From positions 1-19,669 of the forward strand of contig DJWG01000101.1 in the NCBI GenBank assembly GCA_002440945.1: a DNA stretch of 19,669 nt. The letters are read 5' to 3'. Of the stretch, positions 7,934 through 14,584 are shown in pieces. Below the pieces are notes generated by a model. The model saw nothing but the letters and a program-made list of their open reading frames with translations, was not told the DNA's origin and made no database searches. Source of the stretch: Rhodobacteraceae bacterium UBA6236 (GTDB lineage Bacteria > Pseudomonadota > Alphaproteobacteria > Rhodobacterales > Rhodobacteraceae). Position 1 is the stretch's first letter; the number at the start of each line of letters is the position of its first letter. The translations under genes were made by a program, and so were the position numbers.

Positions 7934-8621
7934 AGGACTTCGCGCCCGCTACGGGCGGATCGAGGTGCTGCACGGCATCGACCTGAACGTCGATTCCGGC
8001 GAGATCGTCACCGTCATCGGCGCCAATGGCGCGGGCAAGACGACGCTTCTGCGCTGCCTGTCGGGCGTCCATCCCGCGGCGGGCGGAGAGATCACCTTCC
8101 GCGGGGAAGCGATGTCGAAGGTGCGGTCCTGGCACCGGCTGGGGCGGGGCCTTGCGCAGTCGCCCGAGGGACGACAGATCTTCACCAACCTGACGGTCGA
8201 GGAAAACCTTCGCCTTGGCGCCTATCTCTTCTCGGACGACCGGGTAGAGAAGGACATGGAAGACGCCTTCCAGATGTTCCCGATCCTGAAGGAAAAGCGC
8301 AACCTGTCCGCAGGCGGCCTGTCGGGCGGCCAGCAGCAGATGCTGGCGATGGCGCGGGCGTTGATGGGGCGGCCGTCCTGCCTTCTGCTGGACGAACCGT
8401 CGATGGGCCTCGCGCCGATCATCGTCAGCCAGATCTTCGACGTGGTGAAGGGGCTGAAAGCCCTCAATGTGACCGTGCTGCTGGTCGAACAGAACGCCTA
8501 TGGCGCGCTGAAGATCGCTGACCGGGGCTACGTCATGGAAACCGGGCGCATCACCATGGACGGGCCGGCGGAAGACCTGATTGCCGACCCGCGCATCCGC
8601 GAAGCCTATCTGGGGATCTGA
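7920..8621 (+). CDS. livF: LivF-type ABC importer ATPase
   Basis: Second ATP-binding subunit, 233 residues. Walker A GANGAGKT is at 34-41, SPEGRQIF near 81-88, the signature LSGGQQQ at 134-140 and Walker B CLLLDEPSMGL at 154-164. The H-loop position is glutamine (VEQN, Gln191), which is the standard LivF state and not a defect. The chosen ATG at 7920 lies inside the end of livG and begins directly with the MLLVEGLRARYG N-terminus typical of LivF. An upstream in-frame start at 7839 would overlap livG by 95 bp and add unconserved sequence. One base separates its stop from the next ATG. Confidence 0.94.
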   Translation: MLLVEGLRARYGRIEVLHGIDLNVDSGEIVTVIGANGAGKTTLLRCLSGVHPAAGGEITFRGEAMSKVRSWHRLGRGLAQSPEGRQIFTNLTVEENLRLGAYLFSDDRVEKDMEDAFQMFPILKEKRNLSAGGLSGGQQQMLAMARALMGRPSCLLLDEPSMGLAPIIVSQIFDVVKGLKALNVTVLLVEQNAYGALKIADRGYVMETGRITMDGPAEDLIADPRIREAYLGI

Positions 8622-8622
8622 C

Positions 8623-10554
8623 ATGAGCATCGTCACCATCGACCGCGACGGCGATATCGCCGTCGTCACCGTGAACAACCCGCCGGTCAATGCGCTGAGC
8701 CAGGCGCTCCGCCAGGGTCTTTGGGACGCGGCCGAGGCGCTCGATGTCGAACAGGGCATCCGCGCCGTCGTGCTGATCTGCGCGGGCCGCACCTTCATCG
8801 CCGGCGCGGATGTGAGCGAATTCGGCAAACCGCCGATGGAGCCGCACCTGCCCGACCTGGTGGGCCGGATAGAAACCGCGACGAGACCCTGGGTCGCCGC
8901 AATCCACGGCTCGGCCCTTGGCGGCGGGTTCGAGGTGGCGATGGGCTGCCGTTTCCGCGTCGCCGTCGAAGGCGCCTCGGTCGGTCTGCCAGAAGTCACG
9001 CTGGGCATCGTTCCCGGCGCTTCGGGCACCGTGCGCACCCCGCGCCTTGCCGGGGTTGAGGCGGCGGTCGAACTGGTGACCACGGGCCGCCCGGTGAAGG
9101 CGCCCCGCGCGCTTCAGATGGGCCTTCTGGATGCGGTCGTCACCGGCGATCTGCGGGCCGGGGCGGTCGCCTTCGCCCGCGCCGCGCTGGAAAAACCGCT
9201 GCCGCCCGCGACCTCTGCCCGCGCCATCGCCGCGCCCGAGGCCGGGTTCTGGGAGGCTCAGGAAACCGCCATCGCCCGCCGCGCCAAGGGCGAGGTCGCG
9301 CCGCTTCGCGCGCTGGCCTCGATCCGTCGGGCGACCGAAGTGCCCTTCACCGAGGCGATGGCCTTTGAACGCGCCACCTTCCTTGACCTGCGCGGGTCGG
9401 ATCAGGCCGCCGCGCTGCGCCACATCTTCTTCGCCGAACGTGCCGCCCCGCGCCCGGGCAATCTGGCCGATGTTGCGCCGCTGCCGCTGCGCACTGCCGC
9501 TGTTATCGGCGGTGGCACGATGGGGGCGGGGATTGCCGCCGCGCTGCGCGATGCGGGTCTGCCGGTGACGCTGATCGAACGCGATGCGGAAGCGGCTGAA
9601 CGGGGGCTTGCCAACCTGCGCGGCATCTACGCGGGCGCCGTGAAGCGCGGCAAGCTGACCGAAGCGCAGGTCGAGGCGCGGATGGCCGGCGTGACCGCGG
9701 GAAGCGACTATTCCGCCCTGGCCGATGTCGATCTGGTGATCGAGGCGGTCTTCGAGGAAATCAGCATCAAGCGCGCCGTCTTCGAACAACTGGGCCGCGT
9801 CTGCCGCCCGGATGCGGTGTTGGCCACCAATACCTCCTACCTCGATCCCCGCACCATCGCGGAAGGCCTGCGCAATCCGCTGCGCTTCATCGGGTTGCAT
9901 TTCTTCAGCCCTGCCAATGTGATGAAGCTTCTGGAAATCGTGCCGACGCCGGACACAGCGCCCGAAACACTCGCCACCGGCTTTGCGCTGGGGCGGATGC
10001 TGGGCAAGATCCCGGTCCAGGCGGGGATCTGCGAAGGTTTCATCGGCAACCGCATCCTGAAACGCTACCGGGCCGAGGCAGAGGCGATCGTCCGTCAGGG
10101 CACAGCCATCGCGGCGGTGGACAAGGCGATGCGCGACTACGGCTTCGCCATGGGCCCCTTCGAGGCGCAGGATCTGGGCGGGCTCGACATCGCCTTCCTG
10201 CAGCGCGAAGGCGCGCGCGCGGCGGGGCAGGCGGTGCCGGAAACGCTGGGCGACATCCTTGTCCGCGCGGGCCGGAAGGGCCAGAAGACCGGTGGCGGCT
10301 GGTATGACTATGTGCCGGGCGACCGCAGCCCGAAGCCGTCGGACGCGGTCGCCGCACTGCTTGCCGCCCACATCCAGCCCCGTGCCCAACTGGACAGCGC
10401 CGCGATCTCGGCCCGGATGGTGGCGGCGATGGCGGATGAGGGCCGGAAGATCCTTGACGAAGGCATCGCGCAGCGCCCCTCTGACATCGATCTGGTCGAG
10501 GTGCATGGCTACGGCTACCCGCGCTGGCGCGGCGGACCGATGTTCGCCAGCTGA
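8623..10554 (+). CDS. Fused enoyl-CoA hydratase / 3-hydroxyacyl-CoA dehydrogenase with a short C-terminus
   Basis: Bifunctional beta-oxidation protein of 643 residues. Residues 1-190 are a crotonase domain: FIAGADVSEF at 58-67, ALGGGFEVAMG at 98-108, with both hydratase glutamates present as Glu104 and Glu124 (GLPEVTLGIVPG). From about 290 comes the NAD-binding domain (GGGTMGAGIA, 296-305), then the catalytic pair His426 (LHFFSP) and Glu438 twelve residues on, TNTS at 402-405, GNR at 475-477 and the C-terminal 3HCDH domains. In this operon it could combine the PaaF and PaaH steps (2,3-dehydroadipyl-CoA to 3-oxoadipyl-CoA). It stops just after RWRGGPMF, where relatives usually continue for tens of residues. 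It follows livF by one base and is the last gene before the terminator. Confidence 0.9.
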   Translation: MSIVTIDRDGDIAVVTVNNPPVNALSQALRQGLWDAAEALDVEQGIRAVVLICAGRTFIAGADVSEFGKPPMEPHLPDLVGRIETATRPWVAAIHGSALGGGFEVAMGCRFRVAVEGASVGLPEVTLGIVPGASGTVRTPRLAGVEAAVELVTTGRPVKAPRALQMGLLDAVVTGDLRAGAVAFARAALEKPLPPATSARAIAAPEAGFWEAQETAIARRAKGEVAPLRALASIRRATEVPFTEAMAFERATFLDLRGSDQAAALRHIFFAERAAPRPGNLADVAPLPLRTAAVIGGGTMGAGIAAALRDAGLPVTLIERDAEAAERGLANLRGIYAGAVKRGKLTEAQVEARMAGVTAGSDYSALADVDLVIEAVFEEISIKRAVFEQLGRVCRPDAVLATNTSYLDPRTIAEGLRNPLRFIGLHFFSPANVMKLLEIVPTPDTAPETLATGFALGRMLGKIPVQAGICEGFIGNRILKRYRAEAEAIVRQGTAIAAVDKAMRDYGFAMGPFEAQDLGGLDIAFLQREGARAAGQAVPETLGDILVRAGRKGQKTGGGWYDYVPGDRSPKPSDAVAALLAAHIQPRAQLDSAAISARMVAAMADEGRKILDEGIAQRPSDIDLVEVHGYGYPRWRGGPMFAS

Positions 10555-10584
10555 TCCGCCTTGGCAATCCGAAACTGAACCGAT

Positions 10585-10615
10585 CACCCCCGCCGCCGCG
10601 CGGGGGTGTTTTTTT
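10585..10615 (+). terminator. Rho-independent terminator of the paaN-liv-dehydrogenase operon
   Basis: CACCCCCGC (10585-10593) pairs perfectly with GCGGGGGTG (10600-10608) around a six-base loop, followed by seven T residues (10609-10615). This is a textbook intrinsic terminator 31 bp after the stop codon. On the opposite strand the hairpin is not followed by a T-run, so it should not efficiently end the convergent leftward pair. Confidence 0.92.
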
Positions 10616-10624
10616 GACTGGGGA

Positions 10625-11194
10625 TCAGAACCTGTAATCAAAGCGGATCGTCACGCTGGTGCTGCGGCTTCCCGGCAGATCCAGCAGGTAATCCAGCGTC
10701 TCTTCCGGCGGAATCTCTGTGGCAGCCAGCCGGCAGTTCACCGCGCTGGAACCGAAGGCGCCGTAATCCGCCTGGCAGGGCTTTTCCTTCAGGTCGCCGC
10801 CGATGGTCGTTGTCAGGTTCAGCGACAGGGTCGCGCCTTCAAAGACCTCGGTCTGGGCGACCAGCCCAAGCTGGACCGCCGGAGAGATGCGGTATTTCCT
10901 GCCATGTTCGCCGGTGGACAGGCCCCAGATGATGCCGACGTTTTCGGACACCTGCGTCAGAAGCAACAGCGTCAGTTCGGGAAGCGACTGCGGACGATAC
11001 CAGTCGCGGAATGACACCGGCGTGCCATCCGACAGCTCATAGCCGCCGATCCCCAGCTGCCGCGCCGACGAACTGCGCGAAGATCCGGCAGAAAGGTCGA
11101 GAAGCTGCGTGGCGTCGGAAATCTCGGTCCGGGCCGACCCGGCGGCAAGGCCAAGCGACAGAAGAAGCGGAAGGAAAAGGGAGTTCTGCAACAT
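10625..11194 (-). CDS. Exported small protein with an outer-membrane beta-signal (possible beta-barrel)
   Basis: Unrecognised protein of 189 residues. A signal peptide is clear (hydrophobic LFLPLLLSLGLAAG, possible cleavage after SA at 20-21). The mature part has several amphipathic beta-like stretches: LPELTLLLLTQVSENVGIIW, ISPAVQLGLVAQTEV, ATLSLNLTTTIGG and STSVTIRFDYRF. It ends in phenylalanine, with aromatic or hydrophobic residues at every second position back from the end (F189, Y187, F185, I183), the pattern read by the BAM outer-membrane insertion machinery. Two cysteines about 14 residues apart could form a disulfide loop. It lies 95 nt downstream of the S8 protease in the same direction, probably co-transcribed. 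The Shine-Dalgarno is weak. Function unknown; an outer-membrane partner of the protease is a speculation. Confidence 0.75.
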   Translation of the reverse strand: MLQNSLFLPLLLSLGLAAGSARTEISDATQLLDLSAGSSRSSSARQLGIGGYELSDGTPVSFRDWYRPQSLPELTLLLLTQVSENVGIIWGLSTGEHGRKYRISPAVQLGLVAQTEVFEGATLSLNLTTTIGGDLKEKPCQADYGAFGSSAVNCRLAATEIPPEETLDYLLDLPGSRSTSVTIRFDYRF

Positions 11195-11289
11195 GACGAA
11201 CTGCCGGGACGCTTGGGGACCGACCTTACGGGGGGCCGACGCGGGCAGGCCGGCGTCGGGTCTTTCGCTTCGTGACCCGTGGGGCCGGC

Positions 11290-12327
11290 CTATCGGATGG
11301 CGGCGGGGGCCAGCGCCCGGGCGATGCTTGCTTCGCCACGGCCGTGGAGGGCGGGGTTATAGCCCCTTATCGTGTCCTGCCGGGCGGTGTTCAGAAGCTG
11401 GTTGGTGATCTGGGTCGGCGTGGCGGAGGTGAACTTGCTGCCCAGGACGGCGGCATAGCCGCTGACCACCGGGGCCGCGAAGGACGTGCCGTAAAGCCCG
11501 GTCAGGTCGCCACGGACACCGGCCATCACGAAACTGTTCTGCACGCGGGGATCGGCGCCCGCATAATTCGAATAGCTGGCCTTGTTCGCCTGGTTGGCGG
11601 TGGTCCCGTTCCGGTCGAGCGCGCCCACGAAGATCCCCGATTGCGATCCCACCAGCGCCATGCCCAGATAATCGGTATTGCCTTGCGCGTTCGCCCCGCC
11701 GATCGCGATACCGTCATTGCCGGCGGATTTGACGATCACGGCTGAGCCGCCCTTCGCATAGGCAATCAGCGAGTTTTCGCGCGGAGCGAAGCCGAGTTGG
11801 TTGAGGCTGTAGCCCGACCTGGCCATCATGCCATAGCTCAGGTTGGCGACGTTCAGGCCCGACTTCGACAGTTGCACCGCAGCGCCGTTCGAGAAGTCCT
11901 GCGACACGAAGTTCGCGGAAGGCGCCAGCATCGAGGCTTGCAGGCGGGTCCATTCGCCGTGGCGCAGCGACTGCGCGCCGGTGCCGAAGTTGCCGGAATA
12001 GACCGACTTGCCCTGGAAGTCGTCCACGACCGTGACTGTTGTGCCTTGGCCCTTGTATCCGGCGCGCCAGGCATCGGCGATTTCCGGGCTCATCCAGGCC
12101 TGAAGCGTCGGAGTGTTGATGGGTGCGACCGTCACGGCGGCGGCTGTCTTTGCCGGGGCCTGTTTCGGCGCCCGCGACGGGGGTTTCGGGGGCGACTTCA
12201 CCCGTTTGCGCGACGCCTGCGTCTCAACGCCGAAGTCCTGACCGAATTGCACCGGCTCGGCCAAGGCGACCTGAGCAATCAATGCCGACGCGCAAAAGGT
12301 CAGGGCGAACGAGATTTTCCGGGACAT
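11290..12327 (-). CDS. Secreted S8 (subtilisin-family) serine protease
   Basis: Protein of 345 residues with a signal peptide (cleavage near ALA|EP at 23) and a basic, proline-rich linker (about 39-60, KRVKSPPKPPSRAPKQAPAK) before the catalytic domain. The subtilase triad can be placed: Asp102 in VTVVDDFQG, His123 in SLRHGEWT and Ser282 in GTSFAAPVVSG, with oxyanion Asn204 in VKSAGNDG. The Asp-to-His distance is only 21 residues and the usual HGTHVAG is HGEWTRL, so this is a compact, divergent member. It lacks a fused autotransporter barrel. GAGG about 6 nt upstream supports the ATG at 12327. It is followed by the small beta-signal protein. Substrate unknown; action in the periplasm or outside the cell is inferred from the signal peptide. 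Confidence 0.88.
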   Translation of the reverse strand: MSRKISFALTFCASALIAQVALAEPVQFGQDFGVETQASRKRVKSPPKPPSRAPKQAPAKTAAAVTVAPINTPTLQAWMSPEIADAWRAGYKGQGTTVTVVDDFQGKSVYSGNFGTGAQSLRHGEWTRLQASMLAPSANFVSQDFSNGAAVQLSKSGLNVANLSYGMMARSGYSLNQLGFAPRENSLIAYAKGGSAVIVKSAGNDGIAIGGANAQGNTDYLGMALVGSQSGIFVGALDRNGTTANQANKASYSNYAGADPRVQNSFVMAGVRGDLTGLYGTSFAAPVVSGYAAVLGSKFTSATPTQITNQLLNTARQDTIRGYNPALHGRGEASIARALAPAAIR

Positions 12328-12725
12328 TTCTTACCTCATGACAGTTGCGTTAAGGATGGTTTCGACAGGCAGGCAGCAGCAAGACCGACGTTCGTCTCGG
12401 TCGCCGAGGCAAACGGATGGATGCGAAGGTGGCTGGGATTTCCCGGTCGGGTTCGACCCCGGTGAACCCGGCGCATTCTGCGCGGGGGGTGTCATCAGCC
12501 ACGGCAGCGTGGGGGGATGACCAAGGCATAGCCGCGAAAGGCCAGAGGGCAAAATCCTGATTGCCTAAAAGTCGCGGCGACGACTGGTGCTGGCGCCGTC
12601 GACCTTGGAAAAAACGCTGCTTGATTGCTTCGGACCGCAACGAATGTGTTGCGCGATGCTGTTTAGATGCGCCCGGCGCATCTGCGCGGAACGATCAAGC
12701 TTTACCGATCTGAAAGTTGAAACGC
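12328..12725. other. 398-bp gene-free divergent region with several stem-loops
   Basis: No convincing gene lies between the leftward protease and the rightward 2H-phosphoesterase; the small open frames here lack family features and good ribosome binding sites. Perfect or near-perfect stem-loops occur at 12383-12402, 12446-12472 (7 perfect pairs plus two more with a wobble), 12491-12521 (a 6-bp outer and 5-bp inner nested stem) and 12665-12683 (8 bp, 3-base loop). It must also hold the promoters of both flanking genes, none of which matches consensus well. A structured leader or small RNA is possible, but GC-rich DNA forms hairpins readily by chance. Confidence 0.5.
12665..12683. other. 8-bp perfect stem-loop upstream of the 2H-phosphoesterase gene
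   Basis: AGATGCGC and GCGCATCT pair perfectly around CCG, 42 bp before the chosen start codon. No T-run follows on either strand, so it is not a terminator. It could be a leader structure or an operator-like inverted repeat. Confidence 0.4.
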
Positions 12726-13445
12726 ATGACACATCACACTCCGGTCCGGCCGCGCGACCCGGTTTCTTTCCTGACGGGACGGCTTTCCAAGGGGCCACGA
12801 CCCGAAGGGATCTCTCTGCCGGGCGGTGAGGGCAAGTTCACGACCGATGGTTCGGTGCAGTTCTGGCCCGGCAACACCTTCGTCTGCCACGTCGCGGAAG
12901 GCCCCTCGCATGACACGATCCGCGCCCTGCAAGAGGAAATCCGGCTGAGCCGCTTCTCGCGGCTCTTTGCCTTCCTGCCGCCTTCGTCCTTTCACATGAC
13001 GGTATTCCAGGGGATCTCGCCGCTTCGGCCCGAGGACTTCAACCTGCCGCACCGCGATGCAGCGACCGCGCGAATGCTGGAGGCGACCGAAGCCCTTGCC
13101 TTTGCCGAAGAACGCGTCGTCACGATGACCGACCTTTTCGCCGCACACAGCATCACCGTCACCGGCGCGGATGCCGAAGGCGAGGCCGCCTTGCGCGACG
13201 CGCGGGTCAAGCTGCGCGAGGCCACGGGAATCCTGCCCGCAGGGTTCGAAACCTACGTCTTCCACATCACGCTGGCCTATCTGTTGGATTGGGTCACCGA
13301 ACCCACCGCCAGGGCGCTTGCCGATTTCAGCGAGGATCTGCGGGCGCGCTACACGCCCGAACTGGCCGCGATCCGGCTGGGCGCGGTCGAGTTCTGCAAC
13401 TTCGACACGATGCACCATTTCGACCCGGTCAGACGCATGGTCTGA
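12726..13445 (+). CDS. DUF1868-type 2H phosphoesterase
   Basis: Protein of 239 residues with the two HxT signatures of the 2H (RNA-ligase-like / cyclic phosphodiesterase) superfamily: His90-Met-Thr92 in SSFHMTVFQG and His180-Ile-Thr182 in YVFHITLAYLL. The N-terminal block GKFTTDGSVQFWPGNTFVCH fits the alphaproteobacterial DUF1868 family. Known 2H enzymes act on 2',3'-cyclic phosphates or 2'-5' phosphodiester bonds of RNA or nucleotides; the substrate of this group is not established. I chose the ATG at 12726. An in-frame TTG nine bases upstream is possible, and neither has a strong Shine-Dalgarno. It stands alone, divergent from the protease and convergent with ugpC, with its stop codon inside a hairpin. 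Confidence 0.85.
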   Translation: MTHHTPVRPRDPVSFLTGRLSKGPRPEGISLPGGEGKFTTDGSVQFWPGNTFVCHVAEGPSHDTIRALQEEIRLSRFSRLFAFLPPSSFHMTVFQGISPLRPEDFNLPHRDAATARMLEATEALAFAEERVVTMTDLFAAHSITVTGADAEGEAALRDARVKLREATGILPAGFETYVFHITLAYLLDWVTEPTARALADFSEDLRARYTPELAAIRLGAVEFCNFDTMHHFDPVRRMV

Positions 13446-13452
13446 CCGGGTC
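13422..13452. terminator. Perfect 13-bp hairpin between convergent genes, overlapping a stop codon
   Basis: GACCCGGTCAGAC (13422-13434) pairs perfectly with GTCTGACCGGGTC (13440-13452) around GCATG. The left arm encodes the last residues of the 2H phosphoesterase and the right arm contains its TGA (13443-13445). The ugpC stop codon is only 10 bp further on. Being symmetric, it could act for both converging transcripts, but neither side has a T-tract. Confidence 0.55.
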
Positions 13453-13461
13453 AGGATGCGG

Positions 13462-14577
13462 TCAGGCGACGCTTTCGGCGACCGCCTGCCGCGACGCGAC
13501 CGCCTCGGTCTTGACCCTGCGGCCCGTTACCGCGTCGAAGACATGGGCGCGGTCCATGGCGAAGCGGATGCCGACCGGCGTGCCCGCGGCCATGTTCGGG
13601 CGGTCTTCGGTCATGACGCAGAAGGGAATGTCTTCGAAAAGCAGGTTGCACAGCCGCGCCGCGCCCATTTCTTCGGTCATGTCCACCTTGGCGTCGAAGA
13701 ACCCCTGACCCGCAGGCGCAAGTTCCGCATGTTCGGGGCGGATGCCAATGTGCACCAGATGCCCGTCAGTCAGATCCCTGGCCTGGGGAAGGGGCAGGAA
13801 GGTGCCGTTTTCCAGCACCACGCCCCGGCGTCCGGCGGAATACTGGCCGGGCAGGATGTTCATCGCGGGGCTTCCGATGAAACCCGCGACGTAAAGCGAG
13901 GCGGGGTGGTCATAGACCTCGGACGGGGTGCCGATCTGTTCGATGGTGCCCTTGTTCATCACCACCAGACGGTCGGCCAGCGTCATGCCTTCGTGCTGGT
14001 CATGGGTGACGAAGATGCTCGTCGCGCCAATGCGGTTGTGGATCTTGCGGATCTCGTGCCGCATCTGGACCCGCAGCTTGGCGTCAAGGTTCGACAGCGG
14101 TTCGTCGAACAGGAAAACCTTCGGTTCGCGGATGATCGCGCGCGCCATCGCCACCCGCTGCCGCTGCCCGCCCGACAGCTGCCCCGGCTTGCGGTCCAGA
14201 AACTCTGCCAGCCCGACGGACTCGGCGGTGGCCTTCACCCGCGCCTCGCGCTCGGCCCTGGCGACGCCCGCGACCTTCAGCGCATAGCCGATATTGCCCG
14301 CAACCGTCATGTGCGGATAAAGCGCGTAGTTCTGGAAGACCATCGCGCAGCCCCGTTCCCGCGGCTCAAGCGCATTGACGACGGTGCCTGCGATGGCGAT
14401 ATCGCCCGCGCTGATCTCCTCCAGACCGGCGATCATGCGCAAAAGCGAGGATTTGCCGCAGCCCGAGGGGCCAAGGATCACGACGAATTCGCCATTCGCG
14501 ATCTGAAGGTCGATGCCTTCCATGATCGTGGTCTTGCCATAGGTCTTGGCGGCGTTGCGGATGCTGATTTCGGCCAT
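13462..14577 (-). CDS. ugpC: sn-Glycerol-3-phosphate ABC importer ATPase UgpC
   Basis: ATP-binding subunit of 371 residues, of the MalK/UgpC type with an ABC domain and a C-terminal regulatory (TOBE-like) domain. Walker A GPSGCGKS is at 36-43, the Q-loop is [12 protein letters not shown] from 81, [14 protein letters not shown] is at 134-147, Walker [17 protein letters not shown] at 154-169 and the switch histidine is His192 (VTHDQ). The C-terminal domain carries the GIRPEHAEL segment usual in this family. It energises UgpA and UgpE. It is the last gene of ugpBAEC, 7 nt after ugpE, and its Shine-Dalgarno (GTGAGG) overlaps the ugpE stop. Sugar-transporter ATPases look very similar; the clear UgpE and UgpB neighbours decide the call. 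Confidence 0.92.
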   Translation of the reverse strand: MAEISIRNAAKTYGKTTIMEGIDLQIANGEFVVILGPSGCGKSSLLRMIAGLEEISAGDIAIAGTVVNALEPRERGCAMVFQNYALYPHMTVAGNIGYALKVAGVARAEREARVKATAESVGLAEFLDRKPGQLSGGQRQRVAMARAIIREPKVFLFDEPLSNLDAKLRVQMRHEIRKIHNRIGATSIFVTHDQHEGMTLADRLVVMNKGTIEQIGTPSEVYDHPASLYVAGFIGSPAMNILPGQYSAGRRGVVLENGTFLPLPQARDLTDGHLVHIGIRPEHAELAPAGQGFFDAKVDMTEEMGAARLCNLLFEDIPFCVMTEDRPNMAAGTPVGIRFAMDRAHVFDAVTGRRVKTEAVASRQAVAESVA

Positions 14578-14584
14578 TTGCGCC

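Noticed and set aside
10536..10620. A frameshift as the cause of the short dehydrogenase C-terminus
   Set aside because: I read the alternative frames after the motif and neither continues with sequence resembling the family, and a terminator follows directly, so truncation fits better.
8551..10641. A 696-codon open frame antisense to the fused dehydrogenase
   Set aside because: It is a shadow produced by GC-rich codon bias; its translation has no domain or motif, while the sense frame has complete catalytic motifs in both domains.
11236..11259. A CCGACGC/GCGTCGG inverted repeat between the protease and the beta-signal protein
   Set aside because: Seven pairs with a ten-base loop and no T-run; too weak in GC-rich DNA to call a terminator, so co-transcription remains the simpler reading.
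12331..12341. A CTGTCAT Pho half-site upstream of the S8 protease
   Set aside because: It is a single half-site overlapping the ribosome-binding region, with no second half-site at the expected spacing.
12445..12465. A GGTTCGACCCC string resembling a tRNA T-arm
   Set aside because: The T-stem does not pair with proper register and no D-arm, anticodon arm or acceptor stem can be formed around it on either strand.
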